Below are positions 25,512-37,952 of a DNA stretch of 64,000 nucleotides, one piece after another; the stretch's first letter is position 1; every line of letters starts with the position of its first letter. The translations under genes and the position numbers were made by a program. Under the pieces are notes generated by a model. The model had not been told where the DNA came from. It saw only the letters and a list, made by a program, of their open reading frames with translations, and did no database searches. This stretch comes from Adineta vaga (lineage: Eukaryota; Rotifera): positions 13,578,001 to 13,642,000 of the forward strand of contig CP075495.1 of assembly GCA_021613535.1 (NCBI GenBank), given 5' to 3'.

Positions 25512-25748
25512 GTATTATCTTCTACTAAATATTGAAATGTCTTCTCTATTACAAAACCAAACTGTGATACGAATTTATATTCATTATTTCATATTCGTTT
25601 CTTTTTCGACTTGCTTTTTTTTTTATATAAATTCAATTATTTTAACTGTTCCAAAATAATAAATTAATAATCTTTTATTAGTATATAATAGTTTCATAAT
25701 AAATCACATCAATTTTCCTTTAGATTGATTTTCAAATTTTATTAAATC

Positions 25749-27365
25749 ATGGCAAATCTCGATTTCAATCATACAGGTAACTTAACCTTTTTTATCGTTA
25801 ATAGTTCTCATGATAAGCTCGTCAACGATAGAACATACATTATTCGTATATATCTGAGAGCAATCGAAAATCTATCTTTTATTCTGAATATCAATGCAAT
25901 TTGAGTATGTTTATATAAACATTTCATCCATTAATTGTTAACATCTGTATGTTTATTCTCTGCTGAGATGTAATTACTATCATGGACAGTGAAGATGATG
26001 TCAGAAAAATATTTTCTTCTATCTTTTTAAACACATTATGTATTGTTTTTCTTTTCAGTTGATAATGATGTGAAAATTCTTCTCGATGAAGTTCTTGATC
26101 AAGTACAACTTATGAATATATTTTGTGAGAATGGATCAATTAAACTTGAGCCACGTCATCATAAGAAATTTACAAAGTCTCAAAATCGATCAGCAATATC
26201 AAAACAAAAGAAACGTCGAATTTTTTCAAGTTCAGAAGATGATAGTTCATCGTCATCCGACGAATCTTCTTTCTCAGATAATAAAAAGTAAAATCAAAAC
26301 TTCAAATTTTATGTTTTCTTACTCATTCTTCTTATCATCTTTGTTTAGTGCTTTGATGAATGAAGATTCCGAATCCGAATCCGATGAACAAAAAGTTCTT
26401 CGCAATCGTCATGGTGTACGTACACGTAATGAACTTGCTATTGATGATCTTCCACCCATTGAAAATCTTACAATAACATTGAGTGACGAAACACCTATTC
26501 AACGAATTGGATATATTCGTCATATTATTGATGGAAAATTAATTATTATTGAATCATTATTACACTCACCAGCATTGAATGATGATAGTGTTCTTTTCAA
26601 TAGTAATCGTCGTTCAATTGGTCTAATATTTGAAACATTTGGACCTGTTGAAAGACCTTATTATTCTATACGTTATAATGATATGAATAGTATTCATCAA
26701 CGTCAAATTGAATTAAATCAGGAAGTATTTTATGCGCCAAAAGAAACAACTTATACTAAATATGTTTTCGTTCAAGAATTAAGAGCATTAAAAGGTTCGG
26801 ATGCATCATGGGAAGATGATAATGAACCGCCAAGATTTGCTTTGGATTATAGCGATGATGAACAAGAACGTGCTGCGAAGGCTGTATTAAGAGGAAAAAG
26901 AAATCTTGAAGATAATACCAATGAATCAACTGCAGATGTTCTATCACCCCTACCGACAACAACAATTAATCATACTAATGTGTACATAATATTTCTTTTC
27001 ATAGAAAACTAATTTGATAATTCATTGTTGTATTTTCTAGATTTTCATCGAATTTCGCCAATTCGGAACGTAGTCGCGGACGCGGTCATCATCGTGGTGG
27101 CCGTATTGGTAATAATGACAATCGACCTCCACCAAATCTACCGAATTGGTTTCAAAATACTTCAAATACTAGTTCATTTCAATCACGTTCTGCTACACCA
27201 TCGCAAACATTTTGGCAAAATCCTCCTGATTCAACTACAAATTCGAATCCATTTACATCCTTTAATGTAATGAATTCTAATACAAATAATTCCAATGAAC
27301 GATCAACACAGGCATCATCCTTTCAGGGATCTACATCTACACATAGTGCTTTTCCATGGATGTAA
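25749..27365 (+). CDS. NAF1: H/ACA ribonucleoprotein assembly factor NAF1
   Basis: The first exon (MANLDFNHT) joins over a roughly 285-nt intron to VDNDVKILLDEVLDQVQLMN. Basic and acidic Ser-rich stretches follow (FSSSEDDSSSSSDESSFSD). The conserved Gar1/Naf1 core then begins at PIQRIGYIRHIIDGKLIIIE and runs through SIGLIFETFGPVERPYYSIR. Downstream are an RG-rich segment (RSRGRGHHRGGR) and an Asn/Ser/Pro-rich tail ending STHSAFPWM. NAF1 is a nuclear chaperone that occupies the place of GAR1 during assembly of H/ACA snoRNPs and telomerase RNP. The order of acidic N-terminus, core domain and low-complexity tail fits the family. The AATAAA at 27395 is a good polyadenylation signal. Confidence 0.85.
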
Positions 27366-27394
27366 TTTGTTAACAATTTCTGTTTTCTGTTATT

Positions 27395-27400
27395 AATAAA
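27395..27400 (+). terminator. Polyadenylation signal of NAF1
   Basis: A canonical AATAAA hexamer 30 nt past the stop codon and followed by T-rich sequence. Confidence 0.55.
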
Positions 27401-30400
27401 AAGAAAAATAACTGATCCATTTTTTCGATCAGAATCACATTTCGAAAAAGGAAGAAAAATCGATCTTGTTTTTTCTCCTACACATATACGGAAAAATATC
27501 GCGACATTTGACATATACCATCAATATTTATTTCTTTATAGAGAATAAAAGGGTATATATATATATGTGTGTAGATGGATTAATATAATAGCATTATTCT
27601 AACAAGTAGAAAGAAGAAATCAGTCTGATGTGTAATAACTGGATTTGAGCAAAGTGTGACGGCGAAAGAAGAAAAACAATCGATTCTTTTGCCGCCGTCT
27701 TCTTGTTATTACTTTCATTGATTAATATCAAATGAAATTATTTTTCTTTTCCTATTTTTCCGCAAATATCATGTGAATACTTGTTTAGAGTTCTTTATTG
27801 ATTAAATGAGTACATGATTGAAGATAAGAAAAACAACAAGATAGAAAGAATGATATGAATATACGTCTTCATTGATATTAATCGATCTATGATTATTACC
27901 AAACAAGTGTCGATAATAAAAAAGCAAATCAATTCGATAGATTACTAATCCATCGATCTTCTTTCTCAACTAATGACAATAAGATGATGATAGAAGATCT
28001 GTTTTGAGCATTCATACTTGATTCTTCTATGTTATTTATTTATCAGAGAAACGACCATACGCACACTGTTAAGAAAGAGATACCATCTGTAAATGTTCTG
28101 ACTATGATAGAAACAGATATGTTTTTATTGATATACATCATTATCATGTGAACTTCTCCATATACATCTTTCATCAAGATGCATCACAAGATCTATTACT
28201 AAAACAAATATAAATATAGAAATGGACATATGAAGAACAGTATGCTGTTATTTTTTCGTGTCAGGTTCTTTTTACTTCGACTGTGTAGAGAACAATATGA
28301 GAAACAGAGACATATATGCATATGAATAAGATTATATTGATAATCTTGATATCTAAATATCAATGGAAATTTGTTTTAGTACCACTTAACATTATTTCAT
28401 ATCTATCTATTCAAAAGGAATGCCATATTTTCCGAAAGAATGAAAGAAAATGTCGGACATTATTGTTGTGTGACGAGCATTATTAACTAACATGATAGTG
28501 AATGAACAATCGTTTATCAAACATATGAACTGTCACTGTCGTTTCTCGTTTTCTCTCTTTCTCTCTTCTTTCGGTTACTTTTCTCTTGAGCCTATGTATT
28601 CATTGTTGTAGTCACATTGTCTTTCTCGAGCAACAACGATGAGTGCTCGTCATCTTCATTCTCGTATAGGTTACGATGATACCACATACATTTGTGTTTA
28701 GTTGAGTAAAAAAAAGAGAAGAAAAAGAAGAGGAGAGAGAGAGGAAAGGAGAGAAGCTCTGAAGACTGGCGTTGTTATTAATGCTGTTCAAGATATGGGA
28801 AGAAATGGCAGTGAATGCGACAAAAACGACGTTTTCTACTGGCGTCACCGTCGTCGAAGAACAAGAACAGAAGTGAAGGACTATTGTTGGTTCCTACCGA
28901 AGCATTCGTACGCTCATAACAGGCAAAAAAAATAAAGAAAAGCAAAAGAAAAAAAGCCAGAATAAGAAGAAAAAGACGAAGACGATGAAAAGAAGAAGAA
29001 GAAGAAGAAAGAGAAGCATCAGCAGTAACAGAAGAAAATGAGGAATAGTAGTGGGAGAAGAAGGATGCTTCTAGTGCTGCTTGTTTGCTTACTAAAGACT
29101 AAGCTTTTTGTCGAGACAAACATGAAATCTACATCTATGTTGTATATGTAGTGATGCGTCGATTCGACTCGTCTTCCAAAGGAAACGATCGTGCGTCCGC
29201 ATTGAAGGATTCCGGTGAGAATTAGAGTATATGTGTAAGAAAGTGCGAAAAATTTGCCCTTCGTATTTCTTTTTCTTCTCTTGTTTAGAGACAGGCGCGC
29301 GCGTCCAACTATATACTTGTCAATAAATTTTTACTGAGTGAATGTGTAGTCAAACAATAAAACAGATAGTTAGACTATTTATATTTGAATTTGTACGTGA
29401 AAAAAAGCACTTTGTAAAACGATACTTCTTCTTTTGTGTACATTCGAGGCTTTCCTTTTTCTTTTTTCTTTTATTTTAGTAAATGAAGAATAATCAAAGG
29501 CAAAGTTAGTGTGTGCGTATGTGAAAGATTTCGTCAAGAAAACTAGATGAGATCGAACTAACTAACAGAAGACTATTTATACATTAGATTGATTATATAT
29601 GTATGTATACAAATGGTCGTTTTTGTTTTCTACAAATAAAAAATGATGACATCAAAGTGAACATCGATTACTTGTGGTAAGTTTGATTATACAATATGCA
29701 TATACTAATCATCTATTTACAGACAAATAAATAAATGAGAAAAAACGAGATATGATAGTTCATGATTCTTTCATATATATATATAGACATTCGCATTTCC
29801 AATTACTATCTTAGATTTCACTAGATCATTCAGTGGATTATTTATTTATTTACTTTGACTTTCTTCATTATCAACATTTGTTTAATTCGGTTTTTTCTTG
29901 ATCTACGATCGTTGAAATATATTTTGATAAGCATCTCGAATATCTATATTAGCAGATATTTCTTTCTCTCTTTCTCTCTATGTCGTTTGGCTGACAATAT
30001 TTATTTGTTTTTGTTTGTCATTTGATTATTTTACAGCTAACAGATGGTCATTTATTATTTGTGAACTTGTCTCATCAATTTATCAGAATCGATCTATACA
30101 CTAAGAATATCCGTTTCATATTCTTGTCAACGACAACAATTGAATTGAAGAGACAAAAGAAAAATGACAAAGAGAGAGAGAGAGATAGAGAAGAAGGAGA
30201 GAGAGAAAACATGTGCTATATATATGTAACATAATCAGTTCTATTATTAGGAAACACATTCAGACTTACAACGGAACATGATTATTGAGAAGAGATAGAG
30301 AGCGAACGAGGAAATGTGAATTGGGATATTCATTACTCGGACGCACGAGCGTAGATCGAGATCCGTCGAACTTACAAGCACTGCACACGATTCAACGCGT

Positions 30401-31073
30401 GTGTTGAGAGTCTAGGAACCAAGTGAATGTCAAAAAACAAATGATCAATTATCGGGCGAGCTTGCGAACACAAGCCTGTTTGTGTGCGCCCGGGCATCAC
30501 GCAGGAAAAGAAGAGAAGAAGAGAAGAAGAAGAAGAAGAAGTAGTTATTGGTGTAGTCGACGTCGAAGAAAGACAGAACAGATTTAGTCTTTGCGATGAC
30601 GACGACAACGCTGAAGTCGAGTAGTTCTGTATTGTAGTTTAGATGGAACAGGCTATAATTCAAAAGAAAAGAGATGTCGAAGAAAGAAGAAAAGAAACAA
30701 CTAGTCAGTAAGCAACAAAGTCAGAATTTTTCCTAATAAAATTTAATCTCTTAGTCAAATTGAAATTATCTTGTCTGTTGAATAATAAAAAGAAGAAGAA
30801 GAAGAAAAGGAATAGAATTTTTATTCTCATCACTATTGATCATTAATTATCTTCTTCTTCTTCTTTTTCTCCTTTATCTTTCTATGTTTCTTTTTTCTTG
30901 ACTAGTCAAAAACTTTTTATTTCTTTTTTTCAATTATTCTGCTTCATTTGCTTCTTCCACTAATATATACAGAATAAAAAGAAAATCATATCTAAGATAC
31001 AATTCAATTATCTGTCCCTTCTTTTTTTTCGTCTTTCTTGTAGCTTGAAAATATTATTATTGTGATTCTAATC
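27401..31073. other. 3.7-kb noncoding region upstream of the GPR158-like gene
   Basis: No coding sequence with splice-compatible structure is visible. The region holds long polypurine tracts (about 28705-28760, 28920-29040, 30500-30545), polypyrimidine tracts (30850-30960) and small TA repeats. It is unusually large for this compact genome and is probably promoter, 5' leader and regulatory DNA. Lys/Arg/Glu-rich open frames here are products of the purine tracts. Confidence 0.5.
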
Positions 31074-34000
31074 ATGAGACAGAAAAAATCTGAACAACAA
31101 CATTATCATTCACGCGATGACTATGATCATATATCATCATCATCATTATCGTCATCAACAATAACAGCAGTAGCAGCAGCAACAACAACAACAGTAACAG
31201 AATTGTCATCTTACATTCAACTTCGAAATAAACCTACGAATATGTTAATTATATCTAAATTGAAACGATCACGTTTTTTCCCATTCGGACAGATTCATTC
31301 CTATATGATTATCATTTTAATCACTTCACTTTTCGTACTATTGACTTGTTTTATTCGATATTCTTCGAAACAAAAACATACAGATTTCGATTTAAATCAT
31401 CGTTTAAAAAGACAATTAATAACTAATCATATCGATATGAATGATAAACGACATTATACAAAAATGTTACGTGGAATGTTATCATATGGATTAACTTCAT
31501 CTGTCTTAGCTGATTGTACAATAAATATGGCACCTGATGGCATCTATTATCTACCTAAACCAAGGACTCTCTCATCCGAAACAATAGATCTAGTTGAAAG
31601 AACTTTTCACAAAGAATTTCTTGCATTAAAACAAACAGCTAATCGAGTTCGTCAAAATATAAATCAAAAATCGAATAGTTTAGGTGATTTCGGATTAGCT
31701 AAATTTCAAGATGAATATAGTACTCCCGCTCGTATTTTACTTAGTAGTTATTCATCAATTAAAGAAATTAATATCATGGTAGCTAAACCATTATCACCTG
31801 ATAATGGTGGTGCATATGTTTACTATGATACACTAAAATATTATCGTACTAACAATGATTCAACAGAAGATCGTATCGATTATGATTCCGTTCATAGTAT
31901 TCAATTAAAACAAAATATAAATATTATTTTACAAACATTTACAGCTGCTGATGCACGTGAAACATTAAAACAAGTCAATGATAATAGTAACAATACATTA
32001 TTTGATGATGGCTGGTGGATTGGACCTGTTCTATGTGAAAAAAATAAGAATGAAACTTTCCTAATGGCGCATGTTTTTCCTCTGACAATCAGGTAAACGA
32101 AGATTTCTCTATCGAAAGAAAACAATCTTTCATTTGTTTGTTTGGTTGGGGCTTTTGTTTTTTAGTTATTTTTTTGTTACTTATTTCAATATATCAACTG
32201 TTGATATCAATCAATGTGCTGCCGATGATGTACCATTTGGTGGTACACATAAGTGTCCAATAGGAATGAAAGTAAGAGAACAAAATAAGTAGAGAGAGAG
32301 AAGAAAGATTTGATTGAATATTTATTTTTAGTGTATCTATCAATCTGGTCGAGGTTTTACATTAGGTGCCTATCAATGTCATTGCTCAAATCCTCAAGAA
32401 AATACAAGTTTCACAGTCGATGGTAATGCATTAGAATGGAATGAAACAAGTGATAATAATTCATCAAAATTAAATACATGTAAATGTAATCCTGCATTAT
32501 GTGGATTAAATCAGAATAAATTTTTACGAACAGTAATCATTATTATTCAATCAATATTTATTGTTTTTGTTGCTATACTTGCTGCAATTATTTTTCAAAA
32601 ACGTAAAACAAAAATTATCAAACATTCAATGTGGATTTTACTTGAACTTATTCTTCTTGGTGCAGTTTTACTCTATGCATCAGTATGAAATTAAAAATTT
32701 TATTCGAAAAAAGAAAAATGAATTTAAATTTTCATTTCTTTCTAGGTTATTGTCGATAGTTTAGGTCCACATGGAATTGTTTGTTTAGTTATACCTTGGT
32801 TACGTGAATTAGGTTTTACAATTGTTTATGGAACATTAATATTACGAATTTATAAGTATGATTTCATTGAAAATATCAAATCATTATAGTTTATTTATTT
32901 CTTTTTTTTACCTTAGAATGTTAGCTGAATTTCAATCACGTAAAGCACATTGTGTTCAAGTTAAAGAAAAAGATATTTTACGTATATTATTTTTTATTTC
33001 AATTTCAATTATTGGTTATTTACTTGGTTGGACATTAGTTAATATTGATCATGCAAATGAAAATATATCGTTGGGAAAATATTTATTAGGAAATGGTTAT
33101 ACACTTAAAGATCAAACATATTTTCAAACATGTCGTCCACGTTCATGGGATTATCTACTGCAATTTGGTTTGTAGAAGATTTGATTAATGATGATTTATT
33201 TATTTGTTTGTTCTCTTGGTTTTAGCTGAATTTATTTTTCTTTGTGTTGGTATTCGTTTTATTTATAGTACAAGAACTGCTCCATGTGAATATCATGAAA
33301 GAAAACTAATAACTGTTGTTATCGTTTGTGAAATGCTTTTTTCAACTTTACTTCATGTTATAAGGTATATTATTCAAATATTTAATAATGAATCATATTA
33401 TATATGATGAAATTCTTTTCTAGAGATTGTTTATGGTCAAGTGTGAATCCTGATGCATTGTTTATTTTATCGGTATTACGATGTCATTTTACCGTGACTT
33501 GTATGCTTATTCTTATTTTTTGTACAAAGGTAAATTTGATAGGAAGAAAAGGATTGTTTTTTTGAAAAGAATCTATTAATTTAGTTGTGTTATATCTATC
33601 GACCATTTAATGAAGACTTTGTTGGACGAGATCGATTTCGTTCAGTTGCTGATGGTATTGAACCAGCAGATCTGCTTACAAAATTACATTTAAATGGTGA
33701 TGTCGAATTTGGTGAATTAAGTTTACGAGATATGGATCATGAAGAAATTCGAGTAAGATAAAAAAAAATTGAACACAAAAATATCAAATTTTCATATTTT
33801 TTTCTCAAAGGCGGAATTGAAACGTTTATATACATCATTACATGTCTTAAAAACAAAAACAATGCGTAAAGATAATCCTCATTTAACTAAACGACATGGC
33901 CAGCGACGAAAAAATCGTCGCTTTTCTATGCAAGCATTTCAACGGCATGGTACCAGTTCTGCCGGTACTGGTGGCAGTGCTGGTGTTAGTGTAGGAGGTG

Positions 34001-34224
34001 GAAATCTTAGTAGTATATTAAGTAGTAGTGATAAACATGATCATGATCCATTAAAAACACCGGAAGACAGTACCGGTAGTCATAATGAACATACACATCT
34101 GGGTGGAATGAGTTTTCATCGTGGTAGCATGGATGAAAGTGATGATGCTCATGGAAGAACATTATCAGATTTAACAACAACAATGGCAACGACAGGTGTC
34201 GGACAACGAGTTACATTTAAATAG
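31074..34224 (+). CDS. GPR158/GPR179-like class C orphan receptor
   Basis: ATG at 31074 opens a protein with a Ser/Thr-rich N-terminus, a first hydrophobic segment (YMIIILITSLFVLLTCFI) and a large ectodomain. The ectodomain carries a Trp/Cys-rich segment (DDGWWIGPVLCEKNKN) and an EGF-like Cys cluster (CIYQSGRGFTLGAYQCHCSN). Seven membrane segments follow. LLELILLGAVLLYAS, RELGFTIVYGTLILRIYKML and ISISIIGYLLGWTLVNID line up with the GPR158 transmembrane order, as does AEFIFLCVGIRFIYSTRTAP with the TM5-TM6 region. The cytosolic tail is basic, then Gly/Ser-rich, and ends GVGQRVTFK. GPR158/179 are orphan metabotropic-glutamate-like receptors that scaffold RGS7 complexes at neuronal membranes; GPR158 has been reported to sense glycine. 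I cannot tell whether the ligand pocket is conserved. Introns are short throughout. Confidence 0.75.
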
Positions 34225-35251
34225 GTTACTTTTCTCTTCTCTTGTCTCCTTCTTTCGTGATCTATAATCTATATTTTGTTTTCTTTTTTTCTTTTTTCTT
34301 CTTCTCTTTGTTTGTTTGTCATCTGACGGTGATCAATTCCACTGTTTGATTGTGTAGATTTCTCATATATACGCGTCCGATAATATTATTTGTATTGTTT
34401 GTTTTTTTCTCTCTCTCTCTTTTTCTTTCTTTTATGCGCCTTGGTTTTTTCTTTTCTTTCTTATATTTATTTCTCGAGTTAATTACGCGTATGGATTCGA
34501 AAGAAAAGAAAAAGAAACAAACTATCACAAATTCAGTTTAGGAAAACTAATTATTAATGAAAAAATAAATTTCCATTTAGGCATTTATACTATAGTAATA
34601 ACAGAAAGTGATCATGATGTAGAGAACATTTCCTTAAATGTATATCTCAACAGATTAAAACGTGAAATTGACATGTTACTCTTTTGTCACTCTCTCTCTC
34701 TCGCTTTGTTGAGTCGATTTTATCATAAATGATGAACGGTTGACTTCATTCTATTACAGAATACGACTAATTTACGACGTGAAAGTCCAAGGATACATTT
34801 TTTTCTTTGTAACTAAAGAAGAAGTCAATTTAGGAATGTTAACATAATGACACTTTTCTTAGTCTAAAGAAAAATGTGACTAAACTTAAGAGAATGATGA
34901 AGAAAATGGGAGGAAAGTCTTGTCGTTAGGAACAATAGGAGGTATAGAGAAGTGAAGAGAAGAAGAAGAAAAAGATATATGCTGTGTCGGTCGTATCGTG
35001 TAAAAAGAATCGGCAGAAGTGTATGCTGACAACAGCACGTTTTCAAATATTTAACTACCAACACCAGCAGCATCATATCCATCTTTTCTTTGTTCATTGT
35101 GTACAGCTTCACTCTTCTCATACTTTCGTTTTTTTCTTCTCTCCTTCTTCTTTCTCTCTATTAACTCAAAATATACATCTTACATTCTTACATGTCGATT
35201 TCGATAAGATCAACCGAAAAGAATCTAACTACATCATATACATAACACAAC
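34225..35251. other. Intergenic region, pyrimidine- and purine-rich
   Basis: One kilobase between tandem genes, with CTTT-rich tracts (34280-34310, 34403-34460) and a GA-rich stretch. It presumably comprises the receptor 3' UTR and the next promoter. No RNA gene or conserved open frame seen. Confidence 0.5.
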
Positions 35252-37827
35252 ATGAATGAGCGACGTTCTTGTCCTCATCGTGTTCAACAAAGATTTGAAG
35301 AAAAATTTCGAATATTAGAAGATGAACTAAAGCGAAAAAGTGATTCGATTAATACATTCAAGTATGTAAAAGAGATCCATTATCTTATTAGTTTTATTGT
35401 AATCTCATCAGAAAAATCTTTTTTTTTGATTATTCATACAAAACAATTGTATTTAGAAATGAAACCATTCCTTCCACTTCAAAAATTGATTCATCACATT
35501 CAACAATAGAACAATCGGTTAGATAGATTAATCGACTTAGAAAATTAATTATTAAAAGAAAAATCTTGTCATTTGAAGGTTGTTCATAATCCATCTCAAC
35601 GTTCGACTATGATTACTAATTCAAATTGGAATCTACTTGTAAGTAATCATGACAAAATCAATTTCATTTTCTTTCTTTCATATATATATATATAGACAAA
35701 AGATCGAGAAATTGCCAAATTAAAAGCATTAGTTTTTCAAAAAGATAATGAACTTATTGACTTAACAACAGCAAATAAAAATGCTTTGGTACAAGTTAGT
35801 TTATTCGATAAGATTGCAAGATAAAAGATTTGACTTATCTCTTGCTTTTTTTTTGTTTGAATATAGATGGAAGCACGAATGGAACGTGAAAGAAAGATAT
35901 GGAATGAACATAAAGAACTTTTATTAACCGGTGAACGAGCAAAATTTGAAGAAGAAAAAACTCGTTTACATAAAGATTTACAAGAACAATTAAAACTTGA
36001 ACAAGAACGTTGTCAACGTTTAGAACAAAAGCTATATACTGCACAAATGGTATGTAATTTTTTGTTGAAAAAAATATGTTCATTTATTCATTCACTCTTC
36101 ATTATTCTAGCAATCGAGTGAAGCTCAATTGATGTTAAAAGAACATGCTCGAGAACGAATTAATGCTGTCTATAATATCAAAGAACAATGTCGAAAAGAA
36201 TTTCTTGATGAAATATCTCGACTACGAAATCAATTTCAATTGGTATGTAACTGAGCCAAACTAAATAGAGATTTTTCAGATGAAAAGTAATCATATTATT
36301 GATAAAGCATTGCAAGAATTTCTCAACTTAATAAACTCAGTCAATATTGTATCATACATAAGTTTTCGTTCTCTCTCTCTATTCATATTTACAATAATTG
36401 AAGTTGATGCTTTACATATGAACATGATACAGTAATATAGAAATGACAAACAGAAGTTTTAGAAGTTAACTGAATCGGATATATATATATATATACATAT
36501 ATATAATCACTAGTCGTATTAAGGTGAATGAATGTATTAGAAATAATATTCATGATCCTTTCGAATATGTAAACTATTACATAAATATTCATCAATTCGA
36601 ATAGTATTGTATAGAACAATAGTTACTTACTCACTTACAATGTGCGTTTATTTTCGTTTCATCACTTTAACAGAGTTCATTCTTTGATATATCGGGTACT
36701 CAAGGACAAGAACATGGCAGTATTGTTAATCGATAGTTATGATATAGCTTAACAATCGAACTCATACCTGTATATTTCTGCTTAGGAAAGAGATAAAGAA
36801 TATGCTCGTCTACAAGAACGAATTCATGAATTAGAAAAAACATTAGATCAAGTTTCAAATGAATATACGGATATGTCTACACGTATGCATGAAATAATGT
36901 TAACTTTGGAAGTATCGGAAAAAACTTGTGTTCGATCTTTATACGATTGTATTAAAAAATTATTTATGGTAATGGAAAGTCCAACTCATTCCTATGCAAC
37001 AATTCCGTAAGAAAATGCATTGATCTTGTACTGTTTGATCTTATTTTATCTTTTTTTCAAAGAACGGTTACTTCATTTACGTATGATCGAGAATCATTAA
37101 TCGAACGATTGCCAACTCGAAATGTATTGGTATGTTTTTTATTTAATATTAAAAAGAACAATATTATTATTGTCTTCTGTTGAATAGAAATTACTACAAG
37201 ATAAAATTGATGAAATTAGAAATTATGTCATTGAACAAAAACGAAAAACAACAGAAAAATCAAAAATATTAATTGATCGTTTATCTGAAGATACAAAAAA
37301 TAGTAATCAGCAGAATTGTGATGAACCATCAAGCAATTCTTTATCGAAAATTTCAAAAGAAAATGATTCTTCTTTACTAAATGTAAATCTTTCATATCCA
37401 ATTGAAGACAATCATTATCAAACATCCTATAAATCACATAAACCTTCACAATTATCATCTCAACAAAATGATACAATTGATAATCTTGTACAAAGATTAG
37501 AGAATCATATTGCATTTGAACTTGATCGGTGTGTTGAACAAGAACAAGAAATCTCTCTTCTATTTCTATTCTTCTTTATTTAGTTTAACAAAACAACGTT
37601 TAACATTAAGTAGTTCAACTGCTCATGATAATTCTTCAACTTTGTATCATTACAAACAACCAAAAAAGGTATTGATATGAATAATATCTTCTAAAAACTT
37701 CAGTTATTTCTTTCTCTCTTCAAAGATAAAATCAGATTCAATTTGTTTGGATACAACTGGTGAATTTCAACATGACGAAAATTCTTATCATCAACAATCA
37801 AGATTTTCTCCTCATCTTGAACTCTAA
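35252..37827 (+). CDS. Coiled-coil protein of unknown function
   Basis: The start is MNERRSCPHRVQQRFEEKFR. Exons joined through short introns encode long heptad-rich helices: TKDREIAKLKALVFQKDNEL, MEARMERERKIWNEHKELLL, HKDLQEQLKLEQERCQRLEQ, RDKEYARLQERIHELEKTLD. A Ser/Asn/Gln-rich C-terminal part follows (NSNQQNCDEPSSNSLSK) and the protein ends RFSPHLEL. I do not recognise the family. The composition suggests a cytoskeletal, centrosomal or ciliary scaffold, which is inference only. One intron (36243-36784, about 540 nt) is much longer than the rest and contains a TA-rich block and a possible alternative terminal exon. AATAAA hexamers occur at 37871 and 37916. The next gene starts 125 nt after the stop. 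Confidence 0.6.
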
Positions 37828-37952
37828 AGATTTCAATCATCATTTCTATTCTTCAATGCATTTACATAAGAATAAATCGAACATTTCTTAACTTTCTGTG
37901 CATGTAATGATTTAAAATAAAAGCGCTTAACTTTTTTATCAATAATCTTTCA

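Noticed and set aside
28702-28935. Lys/Arg/Glu-rich open frame on +
   Set aside because: Produced by a long polypurine tract; no splice sites, no conserved motif, no coding-like codon pattern.
34984-35259. 91-residue open frame on + just before the coiled-coil gene
   Set aside because: It overlaps the chosen start in another frame and is made of pyrimidine-rich leader sequence.
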